Source: Clostridia bacterium (GTDB taxonomy: Bacteria > Bacillota > Clostridia > Oscillospirales > Acutalibacteraceae). Taken from it: a stretch of DNA of 5,322 nucleotides. The notes below the pieces were generated by a model. It ran no database searches and had not been told where the DNA came from. It was given only the letters and a program-made list of their open reading frames with translations. The translations under genes and the position numbers were made by a program. Of the stretch, positions 1 through 5,322 are shown piece after piece. The stretch spans positions 1 through 5,322 of the forward strand of contig JAFVWD010000315.1 of the NCBI GenBank assembly GCA_017501865.1. Direction: 5' to 3'. Each line of letters starts with the position of its first letter. Within the stretch, counting starts at the first letter, position 1.

Positions 1-1
1 A

Positions 2-982
2 CCTGAAACACAATATTGCCTCACTCTTGCAAGTCATGAATTCAACAGAGACAACGGCGGTGAAGAAGCGGCTTTAAAAAGATTTACGGAAATCTTTAAT
101 TTACCGCACGATGACCATAGAGTTATAAACGGCTTCCACTTTATAAGTCTTACAACTACAAACGGTTGTGATTTTAACGATGCAAAAAGAGAATATGCAA
201 AAAATGAGCTTAAAAAAGCTCGTGAAGACGCTCCGAAAAAGCCTATTTTCTTCTTCCAACACCCACATATTACCGACACAGTTTCAGGTAGTATTTATTG
301 GGGTGATGAATCACTTTACCCTATACTTATGAATTATCCGCAGGTATTTGACTTCTCAGGTCACTCACACGTGCCGATTAACGACCCTCGTTCTATTTTT
401 CAAAAGCACTTCACAGCACTCGGAACAGGTTCTTTAAGCTACTTTGAGCTCGATGAATTTGATAAATACTATGGTACAGTTCCACCACACCACGAGGATT
501 GTGCTCAGATGCTTATAGTTGAAGCAGATGATGAAGGTAGAGTAAGAATTTACCCTTACGATGTTCTTACCGAGAACTTCTTCCCTCTTGTTTGGGAAAT
601 TGACGAGCCGTGGAACCCCGACTCATTTAAATACACAGAAGAAAAGTGCTTTAAAAATGCTAAGTTACCTTACTTCCCTGAAGATTTCAAAGCTGAATTT
701 TCTGAAATTACGGAAGACAAGTTTACACTTACTTTCTCTCAGGCTGCTATAGACGAATATTATGTAAACGACTACATAGTTACAGTAAAAGAAGCTGACA
801 CAGATTTAATTGTTAAGAGAATAGGACTCTGGTCAGAGTACTATTTCTACAATATGCCAAAAACACTTTCTGTTACTGTTGACGACCTTAAGCCTTCAAA
901 GGAATATACAGTTACAATAAAGGCTAACAATTTCTTCCAATCGGGTGCTTACTACAAACCACTTTCAGTTAAAACTAAGTAA
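2..982 (+). CDS. Calcineurin-like metallophosphoesterase with C-terminal FN3-like domain (5' partial)
   Basis: The reading frame is open from the first full codon at position 2 to TAA at 980-982, giving 326 residues. The ATG at 329 is internal, because conserved motifs lie upstream of it. Seen: ASHEF at residues 10-14, where the family has GNH[D/E]; QHPH at 86-89, the later metal-ligand His; and SGHSH at 119-123, the classic terminal GHxH motif. These are the second half of the dinuclear-metal phosphoesterase fold; the N-terminal DxH and GDxxD motifs would lie outside the window. Residues about 228-326 form a beta-rich tail with an FN3-like tyrosine corner (LKPSKEYTVTIKA, 296-308). No membrane segment is visible in the part present. 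The substrate cannot be told: the family includes phosphomonoesterases, phosphodiesterases and nucleotidases. The Asn-to-Ser change in the GNH motif may weaken metal binding. It lies 55 bases upstream of the GH5 gene on the same strand and is probably in the same operon. The family call is secure; the activity is not. Confidence 0.86.
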   Translation, partial: PETQYCLTLASHEFNRDNGGEEAALKRFTEIFNLPHDDHRVINGFHFISLTTTNGCDFNDAKREYAKNELKKAREDAPKKPIFFFQHPHITDTVSGSIYWGDESLYPILMNYPQVFDFSGHSHVPINDPRSIFQKHFTALGTGSLSYFELDEFDKYYGTVPPHHEDCAQMLIVEADDEGRVRIYPYDVLTENFFPLVWEIDEPWNPDSFKYTEEKCFKNAKLPYFPEDFKAEFSEITEDKFTLTFSQAAIDEYYVNDYIVTVKEADTDLIVKRIGLWSEYYFYNMPKTLSVTVDDLKPSKEYTVTIKANNFFQSGAYYKPLSVKTK

Positions 983-1026
983 TTTTATGCAATAATCCAA
1001 CCCAATCTAAAGAAAAAATTTCATAC

Positions 1027-1031
1027 AGGAG
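1027..1031 (+). promoter_or_regulatory. Ribosome binding site of the GH5 gene
   Basis: AGGAG lies six bases before the ATG at 1038, a near-ideal Shine-Dalgarno sequence and spacing. It fixes the start of the GH5 protein and shows that the protein begins without a signal peptide. The 983-1037 gap contains no terminator hairpin and no convincing promoter, which supports cotranscription with the phosphoesterase gene. Confidence 0.8.
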
Positions 1032-1037
1032 TTTATT

Positions 1038-2519
1038 ATGGATAAAATTTTTACCGACAATTTACGATTTATCGACGAGCACGGCAGAGAAAGAATTTTT
1101 AGTGGTATGAATGTTTGTGACAAATCTACCTTCAATGAAATGGAAGATTACTGTCATAACCCTGACTCTTTTCCTTTTGAGGAATTCAAGGCTCGTGGCT
1201 TTAACATGATAAGACTCGGCTTTACCTGGGACAAAATGGAGCCAAAACCCGAGAAATACAATGAAAAGCTTATTGAGACACTTGAAAAATTCATGAACAA
1301 ATGCGCAGAAAACGACATTTACGTTTACCTTGACGGTCACCAGGATTTATATGCAGGTGGGCATCCCGGCGGTGGCGACGGTGCACCGGCTTGGGCTACA
1401 ATGTTTGACCAATATAAACCAAGAGAACCATTTGCAGTTTGGGCAGAGGGTTATTTCTGGGGAAAGGCTTGTCACAGAGCTTTTGACAACTTTTGGGCAA
1501 ACAAGCAATATAACGGCAAGGGTCTTCAGGACTACCACGCAAATATGTGGAAATATGTTGCAAGTAAATTAGGTAACCACTCTGCATTATTTGGCTTTGA
1601 CTTTTTTAACGAGCCCTTCCCCGGCTCTGATGGAGGTAAAATTTTCAAAAAGCTTATAGGCAGTGTTGTTAAAACATCTATTTTTGACAAAAGAGTAAAG
1701 CTTACAGAAATGGCTAAAGAAGCTTTGGGTAAAGACAAGCCTCGTGCGCTTGACCAATTTGAAGCCGAAGTAATGACAGAAATTGTAAAGCCTTGTAGTG
1801 AGCTTGTCAGAAAATTCGATGAAGAAAAATACTCTCCTTACCTTTGTAAAATGGCAGAAGCAGTAAGAGAGGTTACCGATAAAGGTATTATGTTTGTTGA
1901 CAACAACTACTACTCAAATATGGGTATACCTTGTTGTAACACACCTATTACTGTTAACGGTAAACGTGAAGAAAAGCAATGCTTTGCACCACACGCATAC
2001 GATTTGATGGTAGATACCCCTGCTTATAAATATGCAAACAACTCAAGAGTCGGTATGATATTTGACGAACACAGAAAAACACAAGAACGACTTAATGTTC
2101 CTTGTATTGTCGGTGAATGGGGCTCTTGTGCTGAAGGCGACGGTTGGTACCCACATATCAGATTTTTACAAGATAAATTTGATTCTTATAAATGGAGCAA
2201 CACTTACTGGTGTTATTTTGATAATATCTTAAACGAAGATTTTATTAAGCTTCTTACAAGACCTTACCCAAAAGCAGTTACAGGCTTTATTGATGAATTT
2301 AAATATGATTATGTAAACGGTATCTTCACACTAAGATATACCCAAGACAATGAATTTACCGTACCTAATGTTATTTACATTCCGTCAGATGCAAAGAAAA
2401 TTCTTCTCGACGGAAAAGAAGCTGAAAATATTGAAATAATCAAGCACAACGGTAACATTGGTTCTGATGTTCTTATAAGTACATCGACAGGAAGTCATAC
2501 AATCGAAATAAAATTATAA
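1038..2519 (+). CDS. GH5 glycoside hydrolase, endoglycoceramidase-like, cytoplasmic
   Basis: This 493-residue protein has a (beta/alpha)8 clan GH-A catalytic domain followed by a small beta-sandwich of the GH5 C-terminal type (about 425-493). Seen motifs: MIRLGFTWDKMEP at 57-69 with the conserved Arg59; LDGHQD at 98-103; NEP at 191-193, with Glu192 the predicted acid/base; APHAYD at 317-322; GEWG at 359-362, with Glu360 the predicted nucleophile; the aromatic strand around Trp391; and RPYPKAVTG at 408-416, a wording typical of endoglycoceramidases and related GH5 enzymes. GH5 enzymes are retaining hydrolases of beta-glycosidic bonds. The glycolipid-type relatives cleave sugar from ceramide or similar aglycones, but the true substrate here is unknown. 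The N-terminus is polar (MDKIFTDNLRF) with no signal peptide, so the enzyme is likely intracellular and acts on imported or internal glycosides. A helical stretch of roughly 60 residues (about 201-262) is inserted after the acid/base Glu. Alternatives are a GH5 beta-glucosidase or glucosylceramidase. Family and catalytic residues are well supported; subfamily is tentative. Confidence 0.9.
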   Translation: MDKIFTDNLRFIDEHGRERIFSGMNVCDKSTFNEMEDYCHNPDSFPFEEFKARGFNMIRLGFTWDKMEPKPEKYNEKLIETLEKFMNKCAENDIYVYLDGHQDLYAGGHPGGGDGAPAWATMFDQYKPREPFAVWAEGYFWGKACHRAFDNFWANKQYNGKGLQDYHANMWKYVASKLGNHSALFGFDFFNEPFPGSDGGKIFKKLIGSVVKTSIFDKRVKLTEMAKEALGKDKPRALDQFEAEVMTEIVKPCSELVRKFDEEKYSPYLCKMAEAVREVTDKGIMFVDNNYYSNMGIPCCNTPITVNGKREEKQCFAPHAYDLMVDTPAYKYANNSRVGMIFDEHRKTQERLNVPCIVGEWGSCAEGDGWYPHIRFLQDKFDSYKWSNTYWCYFDNILNEDFIKLLTRPYPKAVTGFIDEFKYDYVNGIFTLRYTQDNEFTVPNVIYIPSDAKKILLDGKEAENIEIIKHNGNIGSDVLISTSTGSHTIEIKL

Positions 2520-2523
2520 AACG

Positions 2524-2560
2524 AACCCGGATAATTGAGCTTTTCTCAGTTATCCGGGTT
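2524..2560. terminator. Intrinsic terminator hairpin between convergent genes, probably bidirectional
   Basis: The arms 2524-2539 (AACCCGGATAATTGAG) and 2545-2560 (CTCAGTTATCCGGGTT) pair over 16 bp around the five-base loop CTTTT. The only non-Watson-Crick pair is 2535/2549: a U-G wobble in the plus-strand RNA, but an A/C mismatch in the minus-strand RNA. The hairpin starts 4 bases after the GH5 stop and lies 10 bases beyond the helicase stop on the other strand. Tails are modest: TTAAATATTAATT on the plus side, CGTTTTATAATTT on the minus side. The position suggests it serves both genes. Confidence 0.88.
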
Positions 2561-2570
2561 TAAATATTAA

Positions 2571-5042
2571 TTATAATTTAGTTAATTTTGCCATCTTAGC
2601 CATAAGCTTTTTAGTTCCGACATCATCAAAAGCAACTTCAAGGAGCATATCGCCACCCATTGCCTTTGCGCTGACAATGAGGCCCTTACCAAATGCTTTG
2701 TGCTCAACTGAATCGCCAACCTTAAAATCAAGAGTTACATTGCCTGCATTTGCAGTTTTGTTACCGATTCCGCTGAATCCTCTTGAGTATTTCGGATCCG
2801 GAGCAGATTTAGAAGGAATTGATGTAGCTTTTGTTTTTGGTGCCACAGAGCCTGCTCGTGAAGCTTGAGCAGAGCTTCCGCGTGAATAAATACTTCCGCC
2901 ACCGTATGACGAAGCACCACCATAAGTACTGCCATATGATGTGGCTGTACGTTGTGGTTGATTAAATGGTGATTTTTCATCCATAAGCTCAGTCGGAATT
3001 TCAGTTAAAAATCGTGACGGACGAGTAAACGAGGTATTACCGAAAATCATTCTTGAACGTGCGTTGGTAATTAAAAGCTTTTCTTTAGCTCTTATAATAC
3101 CAACATAGCAAAGTCTTCTTTCCTCCTCAACCTCACTCGGGTCATACATAACCTGATTTCCCGGGAAAAGCCCCTCTTCCATACCTACAATAAATACCAC
3201 CGGGAATTCAAGACCTTTTGCAGAGTGTAAGGTCATCATTACAACTGATTCGGCATCCTGGTTATAATTGTCAATATCGGTCATTAAAGCAACTTCTTCA
3301 AGGAAGCCTGTAAGTGTGCCCTCTTCATTCTCTTCCATATATCTGAGTAAGTTTGCTAAAAGCTCCATAACGTTAGCTTTTCGTTCTTCTGCAGTTTCCT
3401 TATCAAGATTAAGAGAATTCATATAACCTGTTTCATTTATAACATCATCAAAGAAATCTGCAACAGGCTTTGTTTCAAGAGAATCTATGAGTTTATTTAT
3501 AAGAGAAGTAAAATCATTTAACTTTGCGCTTGCACGTGAAAGCATCGGGTATTCATTTGCATTAGAAATAACCTCAAAAAGAGTCATACCCAAATTATCT
3601 GCAATAGAAGCAGCATTATTAATTGTAGTGTCACCTATTCCTCGTTTAGGTTCGTTTATAATTCTTCTGAGTCGTACTGTATCTGACGGATTTGCAATAA
3701 CACTTAAATATGCTAAAACATCTTTGATTTCTTTACGCTCATAGAAACGGTGACCACCTACAACCTTATAAGGAACAGCATTGTAAACAAGTGCACGTTC
3801 AATACTGCTCGACTGTGCATTTGTTCTGTAAAGAATGGCAAAATCTGAAAATCTTCTGCCTACTGCAACAGAGTTTAAAATTTCATCTGCAACAAAACGA
3901 CCTTCATCTCGTTCATCATTTAAAATTCTGACAACAATTTTGTCGCCACCCTCTTGTTCAGTCCAGAGAGTTTTACCTTTTCTTCCCTGATTATTTTTTA
4001 TAACAGCATTTGCAGCATCAAGAATAACAGATGTTGAGCGGTAGTTTTGCTCAAGTCTTATTACACGTGTATCCTCATATTGATTTTCGAAAGACAAAAT
4101 ATTTTCAATAGTTGCACCACGGAATTTATAAATACTCTGATCATCATCACCAACAACACAGATATTTTTATAACCGCCTGCAAGCAATGATGTAAGCATA
4201 TACTGTGCCTGGTTTGTATCCTGATACTCATCGACCATTACATAACGGAAACGGTTCTGATAGTACGACAAAACATCAGGATTATTTTTAAGAAGCTTCA
4301 CCGTATTAACAATAATATCGTCAAAATCCATAGCATCAGCATTCTGAAGCATTGCTTCATATTTTTTAAATGCCTGTCCTATTAATTTTTTATTATTATC
4401 ATACCCTGCGCTGTTAATATAATCTTCAGGCGTTAACAGAGAATCCTTTGCTTTACTTATTTCTGAAAGAACGAATTTAACAGGAAGACGTTTTTCATCT
4501 ATTTCTAAAATTCTCAAAACTTCCTTCATTACACGTTTTGAGTCATCTGTGTCATAAATAGTAAAATGCTTCGAAAAACCGATCCTGTCAGAATCGCGTC
4601 GTAAAATTCTTACACAGCATGAGTGGAAGGTACTTGCCCATATGTCGTTACCATCCTCACCAAGCATATTAACAAGCCTGTCTTTCAACTCATTTGCGGC
4701 TTTATTTGTAAATGTAATTGCAAGTATTTGCCAAGGCTTAGGTGCATCGACAGAAAGAAGCGGCTTTAATGTGAATGATGGCTCGCCACCGTTTTCAATC
4801 AGAGCTTCTAATTCTGCACAATCTGAATCTGTAGGAAGTCTGTATGTAAACGAAGATTCGTATGCATTACCATATTTAATCATATAAGCAATTCTGTTAA
4901 CAAGAACAGTTGTTTTACCACTACCTGCACCTGCAAGAATGAGTGTTGCACCGTTAATGCCGAAAACAGCTCTTTTCTGCACGTCATTCATTCTTGAAAA
5001 TTCTTTTAAAATAAGCTTTCTTCTTAAATCTGTAAATTCCAT
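2571..5042 (-). CDS. pcrA: UvrD/PcrA-type ATP-dependent 3'-5' DNA helicase (superfamily 1A)
   Basis: From the ATG at 5042 the protein is 823 residues. It unwinds DNA 3'-5' using ATP; PcrA/UvrD proteins act in nucleotide excision repair, removal of recombinase from DNA and clearing of transcription-replication conflicts. All SF1A motifs are visible in order: Q motif MNDVQ (18-22), Walker A AGAGSGKT (37-44), Ia ITFTNKAANEL (109-119), II VDEYQDTN (270-277), III VGDDDQSIYKFRGA (297-310), IV RLEQNYRS (329-336), V TLHSAKGLEFPVVF (from about 604), VI EEERRLCYVGIIRAKEKL (639-656). Motif VI reads GIIRA where the family normally has GITRA. An insertion of about 45 residues (57-103) separates Walker A from Ia. 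A Ser/Gly/Tyr-rich linker (691-761) leads to a C-terminal Tudor-like domain (about 770-823) of the type that binds RNA polymerase in PcrA/UvrD. A TTG at 5069 would add nine residues, but it has no good ribosome site and overlaps the upstream stop. ATG at 5042 is preferred; its LRRKL..EFSRMND N-terminus fits clostridial relatives. UvrD versus PcrA naming is a convention; by lineage, pcrA. Confidence 0.95.
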   Translation of the reverse strand: MEFTDLRRKLILKEFSRMNDVQKRAVFGINGATLILAGAGSGKTTVLVNRIAYMIKYGNAYESSFTYRLPTDSDCAELEALIENGGEPSFTLKPLLSVDAPKPWQILAITFTNKAANELKDRLVNMLGEDGNDIWASTFHSCCVRILRRDSDRIGFSKHFTIYDTDDSKRVMKEVLRILEIDEKRLPVKFVLSEISKAKDSLLTPEDYINSAGYDNNKKLIGQAFKKYEAMLQNADAMDFDDIIVNTVKLLKNNPDVLSYYQNRFRYVMVDEYQDTNQAQYMLTSLLAGGYKNICVVGDDDQSIYKFRGATIENILSFENQYEDTRVIRLEQNYRSTSVILDAANAVIKNNQGRKGKTLWTEQEGGDKIVVRILNDERDEGRFVADEILNSVAVGRRFSDFAILYRTNAQSSSIERALVYNAVPYKVVGGHRFYERKEIKDVLAYLSVIANPSDTVRLRRIINEPKRGIGDTTINNAASIADNLGMTLFEVISNANEYPMLSRASAKLNDFTSLINKLIDSLETKPVADFFDDVINETGYMNSLNLDKETAEERKANVMELLANLLRYMEENEEGTLTGFLEEVALMTDIDNYNQDAESVVMMTLHSAKGLEFPVVFIVGMEEGLFPGNQVMYDPSEVEEERRLCYVGIIRAKEKLLITNARSRMIFGNTSFTRPSRFLTEIPTELMDEKSPFNQPQRTATSYGSTYGGASSYGGGSIYSRGSSAQASRAGSVAPKTKATSIPSKSAPDPKYSRGFSGIGNKTANAGNVTLDFKVGDSVEHKAFGKGLIVSAKAMGGDMLLEVAFDDVGTKKLMAKMAKLTKL

Positions 5043-5045
5043 AGT

Positions 5046-5058
5046 CTTTCTACTTTCT
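5046..5058 (-). promoter_or_regulatory. Purine-rich ribosome-binding region that favours the ATG start of the helicase
   Basis: On the minus strand, AGAAAGTAGAAAG ends three bases before the ATG at 5042, with its first AGAAAG block ten bases upstream of it. It is a weak Shine-Dalgarno-like match, but better than anything suitably spaced before the TTG at 5069, where the nearest purine run (GAGAGA) is about 17 bases away. Confidence 0.4.
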
Positions 5059-5065
5059 GAAAATT

Positions 5066-5322
5066 TCAATTGTTATTTATAATAATTCTCTCTGTCTCAT
5101 TATTTATTTTATAGACTGCATCTGTAATACAACGTAAAGCTTCCGCAGACTCTGCAAGACACCTTACCTCTAATGAGTTTCTTTTAACAGACAAAGACAA
5201 ATTTATAGCTTTTTTCTTATTTTCTTTTATTAACCTTAAAAGTTTCTTTGGCATTTTAAAATTTTTAAACTCTGTCAAAACCACCGTATTTTCACTTAAA
5301 AGCTCTGCAGCCTCTTCCAGGC
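5066..5322 (-). CDS. Unidentified protein, C-terminal part (5' partial)
   Basis: On the minus strand a frame is open from the window edge (first full codon at 5320) to TGA at 5068-5066, giving 84 residues. A GTG at 5284 could start a 72-residue protein. However, the frame continues upstream with plausible helical residues (EEAAELLSEN) and there is no clear ribosome site before the GTG, so a longer gene entering from outside is more likely. The visible part is Lys-rich in the middle (KMPKKLLRLIKENKKK). It then has a predicted beta-hairpin (AINLSLSVKRNSLEVRCL), a helix (ESAEALRCITDAVYKI) and an Asn-rich end (IIINNN). No membrane segment is visible. I do not recognise the family. Its stop lies 23 bases before the helicase ATG, so the two genes are probably cotranscribed and may be translationally coupled. 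Confidence 0.6.
   Translation of the reverse strand, partial: LEEAAELLSENTVVLTEFKNFKMPKKLLRLIKENKKKAINLSLSVKRNSLEVRCLAESAEALRCITDAVYKINNETERIIINNN

Noticed and set aside
34..279. Minus-strand 81-residue reading frame
   Set aside because: It lies opposite the phosphoesterase coding frame, which has clear family motifs; the antisense product resembles nothing and has no ribosome site I can support.
329..982. Separate 217-residue gene starting at the ATG at 329
   Set aside because: The frame is open back to position 2 and encodes phosphoesterase motifs upstream (ASHEF, QHPH). The ATG is internal and has no ribosome site.
983..1037. Promoter or riboswitch between the phosphoesterase and GH5 genes
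   Set aside because: The 55-base gap has A/T-rich words such as AATAAT but no paired -35/-10 elements with suitable spacing, and no stable stem.
2677..2868. Small plus-strand reading frames within the helicase gene (also at 3487-3744 and 4642-4887)
   Set aside because: They are antisense shadows of the helicase frame, whose motifs I to VI are intact; none has a ribosome site or a recognisable product.
5042..5069. TTG at 5069 as the start of the helicase
   Set aside because: It is a rare start with no well-spaced ribosome site, and it adds only nine residues before the family-like N-terminus. The ATG at 5042 is preceded by a purine-rich stretch. The TTG remains possible through coupling with the upstream stop.
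1..5322. Defence island, mobile element or CRISPR array
   Set aside because: No direct repeats, terminal inverted repeats, integrase or transposase were seen. The UvrD-family gene has the full-length PcrA layout with a Tudor-like end, not a defence-type helicase-nuclease fusion.

Overview
The window is an AT-rich, ordinary-looking bacterial chromosome segment. The codon use, strong AGGAG ribosome site and the form of the helicase gene (an insertion after Walker A, and N-terminal wording like that of clostridial PcrA proteins) suggest a Firmicutes/Clostridia organism, perhaps a gut Oscillospirales/Ruminococcaceae-type bacterium. This placement is an inference from recalled family features, not from a search.

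Layout. Positions 2-982 (+) hold the 3' part of a calcineurin-like metallophosphoesterase gene with a C-terminal fibronectin-III-like domain; its 5' end lies outside the window. After a 55-base gap without a visible terminator comes a complete gene (1038-2519, +) for a 493-residue GH5 glycoside hydrolase of the endoglycoceramidase-like type. It has both catalytic glutamates and no signal peptide. The two are probably cotranscribed. A 16-bp hairpin at 2524-2560 ends this unit and sits between convergent genes. On the minus strand, a complete UvrD/PcrA-type superfamily 1 helicase gene (2571-5042) fills the right half. It is preceded by the 3' end of an unidentified small or partial gene (5066-5322, -) that is closely spaced with it.

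Function. The left unit suggests intracellular handling of a glycoside (possibly glycolipid-like) together with a phosphoesterase of unknown substrate. The right unit is a housekeeping DNA repair/replication helicase with a C-terminal domain of the kind that docks on RNA polymerase. I see no mobile element, CRISPR array, tRNA, rRNA or riboswitch. There is no clear sign of a new multi-gene system. The points of interest are atypical residues in conserved motifs (Ser in the phosphoesterase GNH motif, Ile in helicase motif VI), lineage-type insertions in two enzymes, and the unidentified gene at the right edge.
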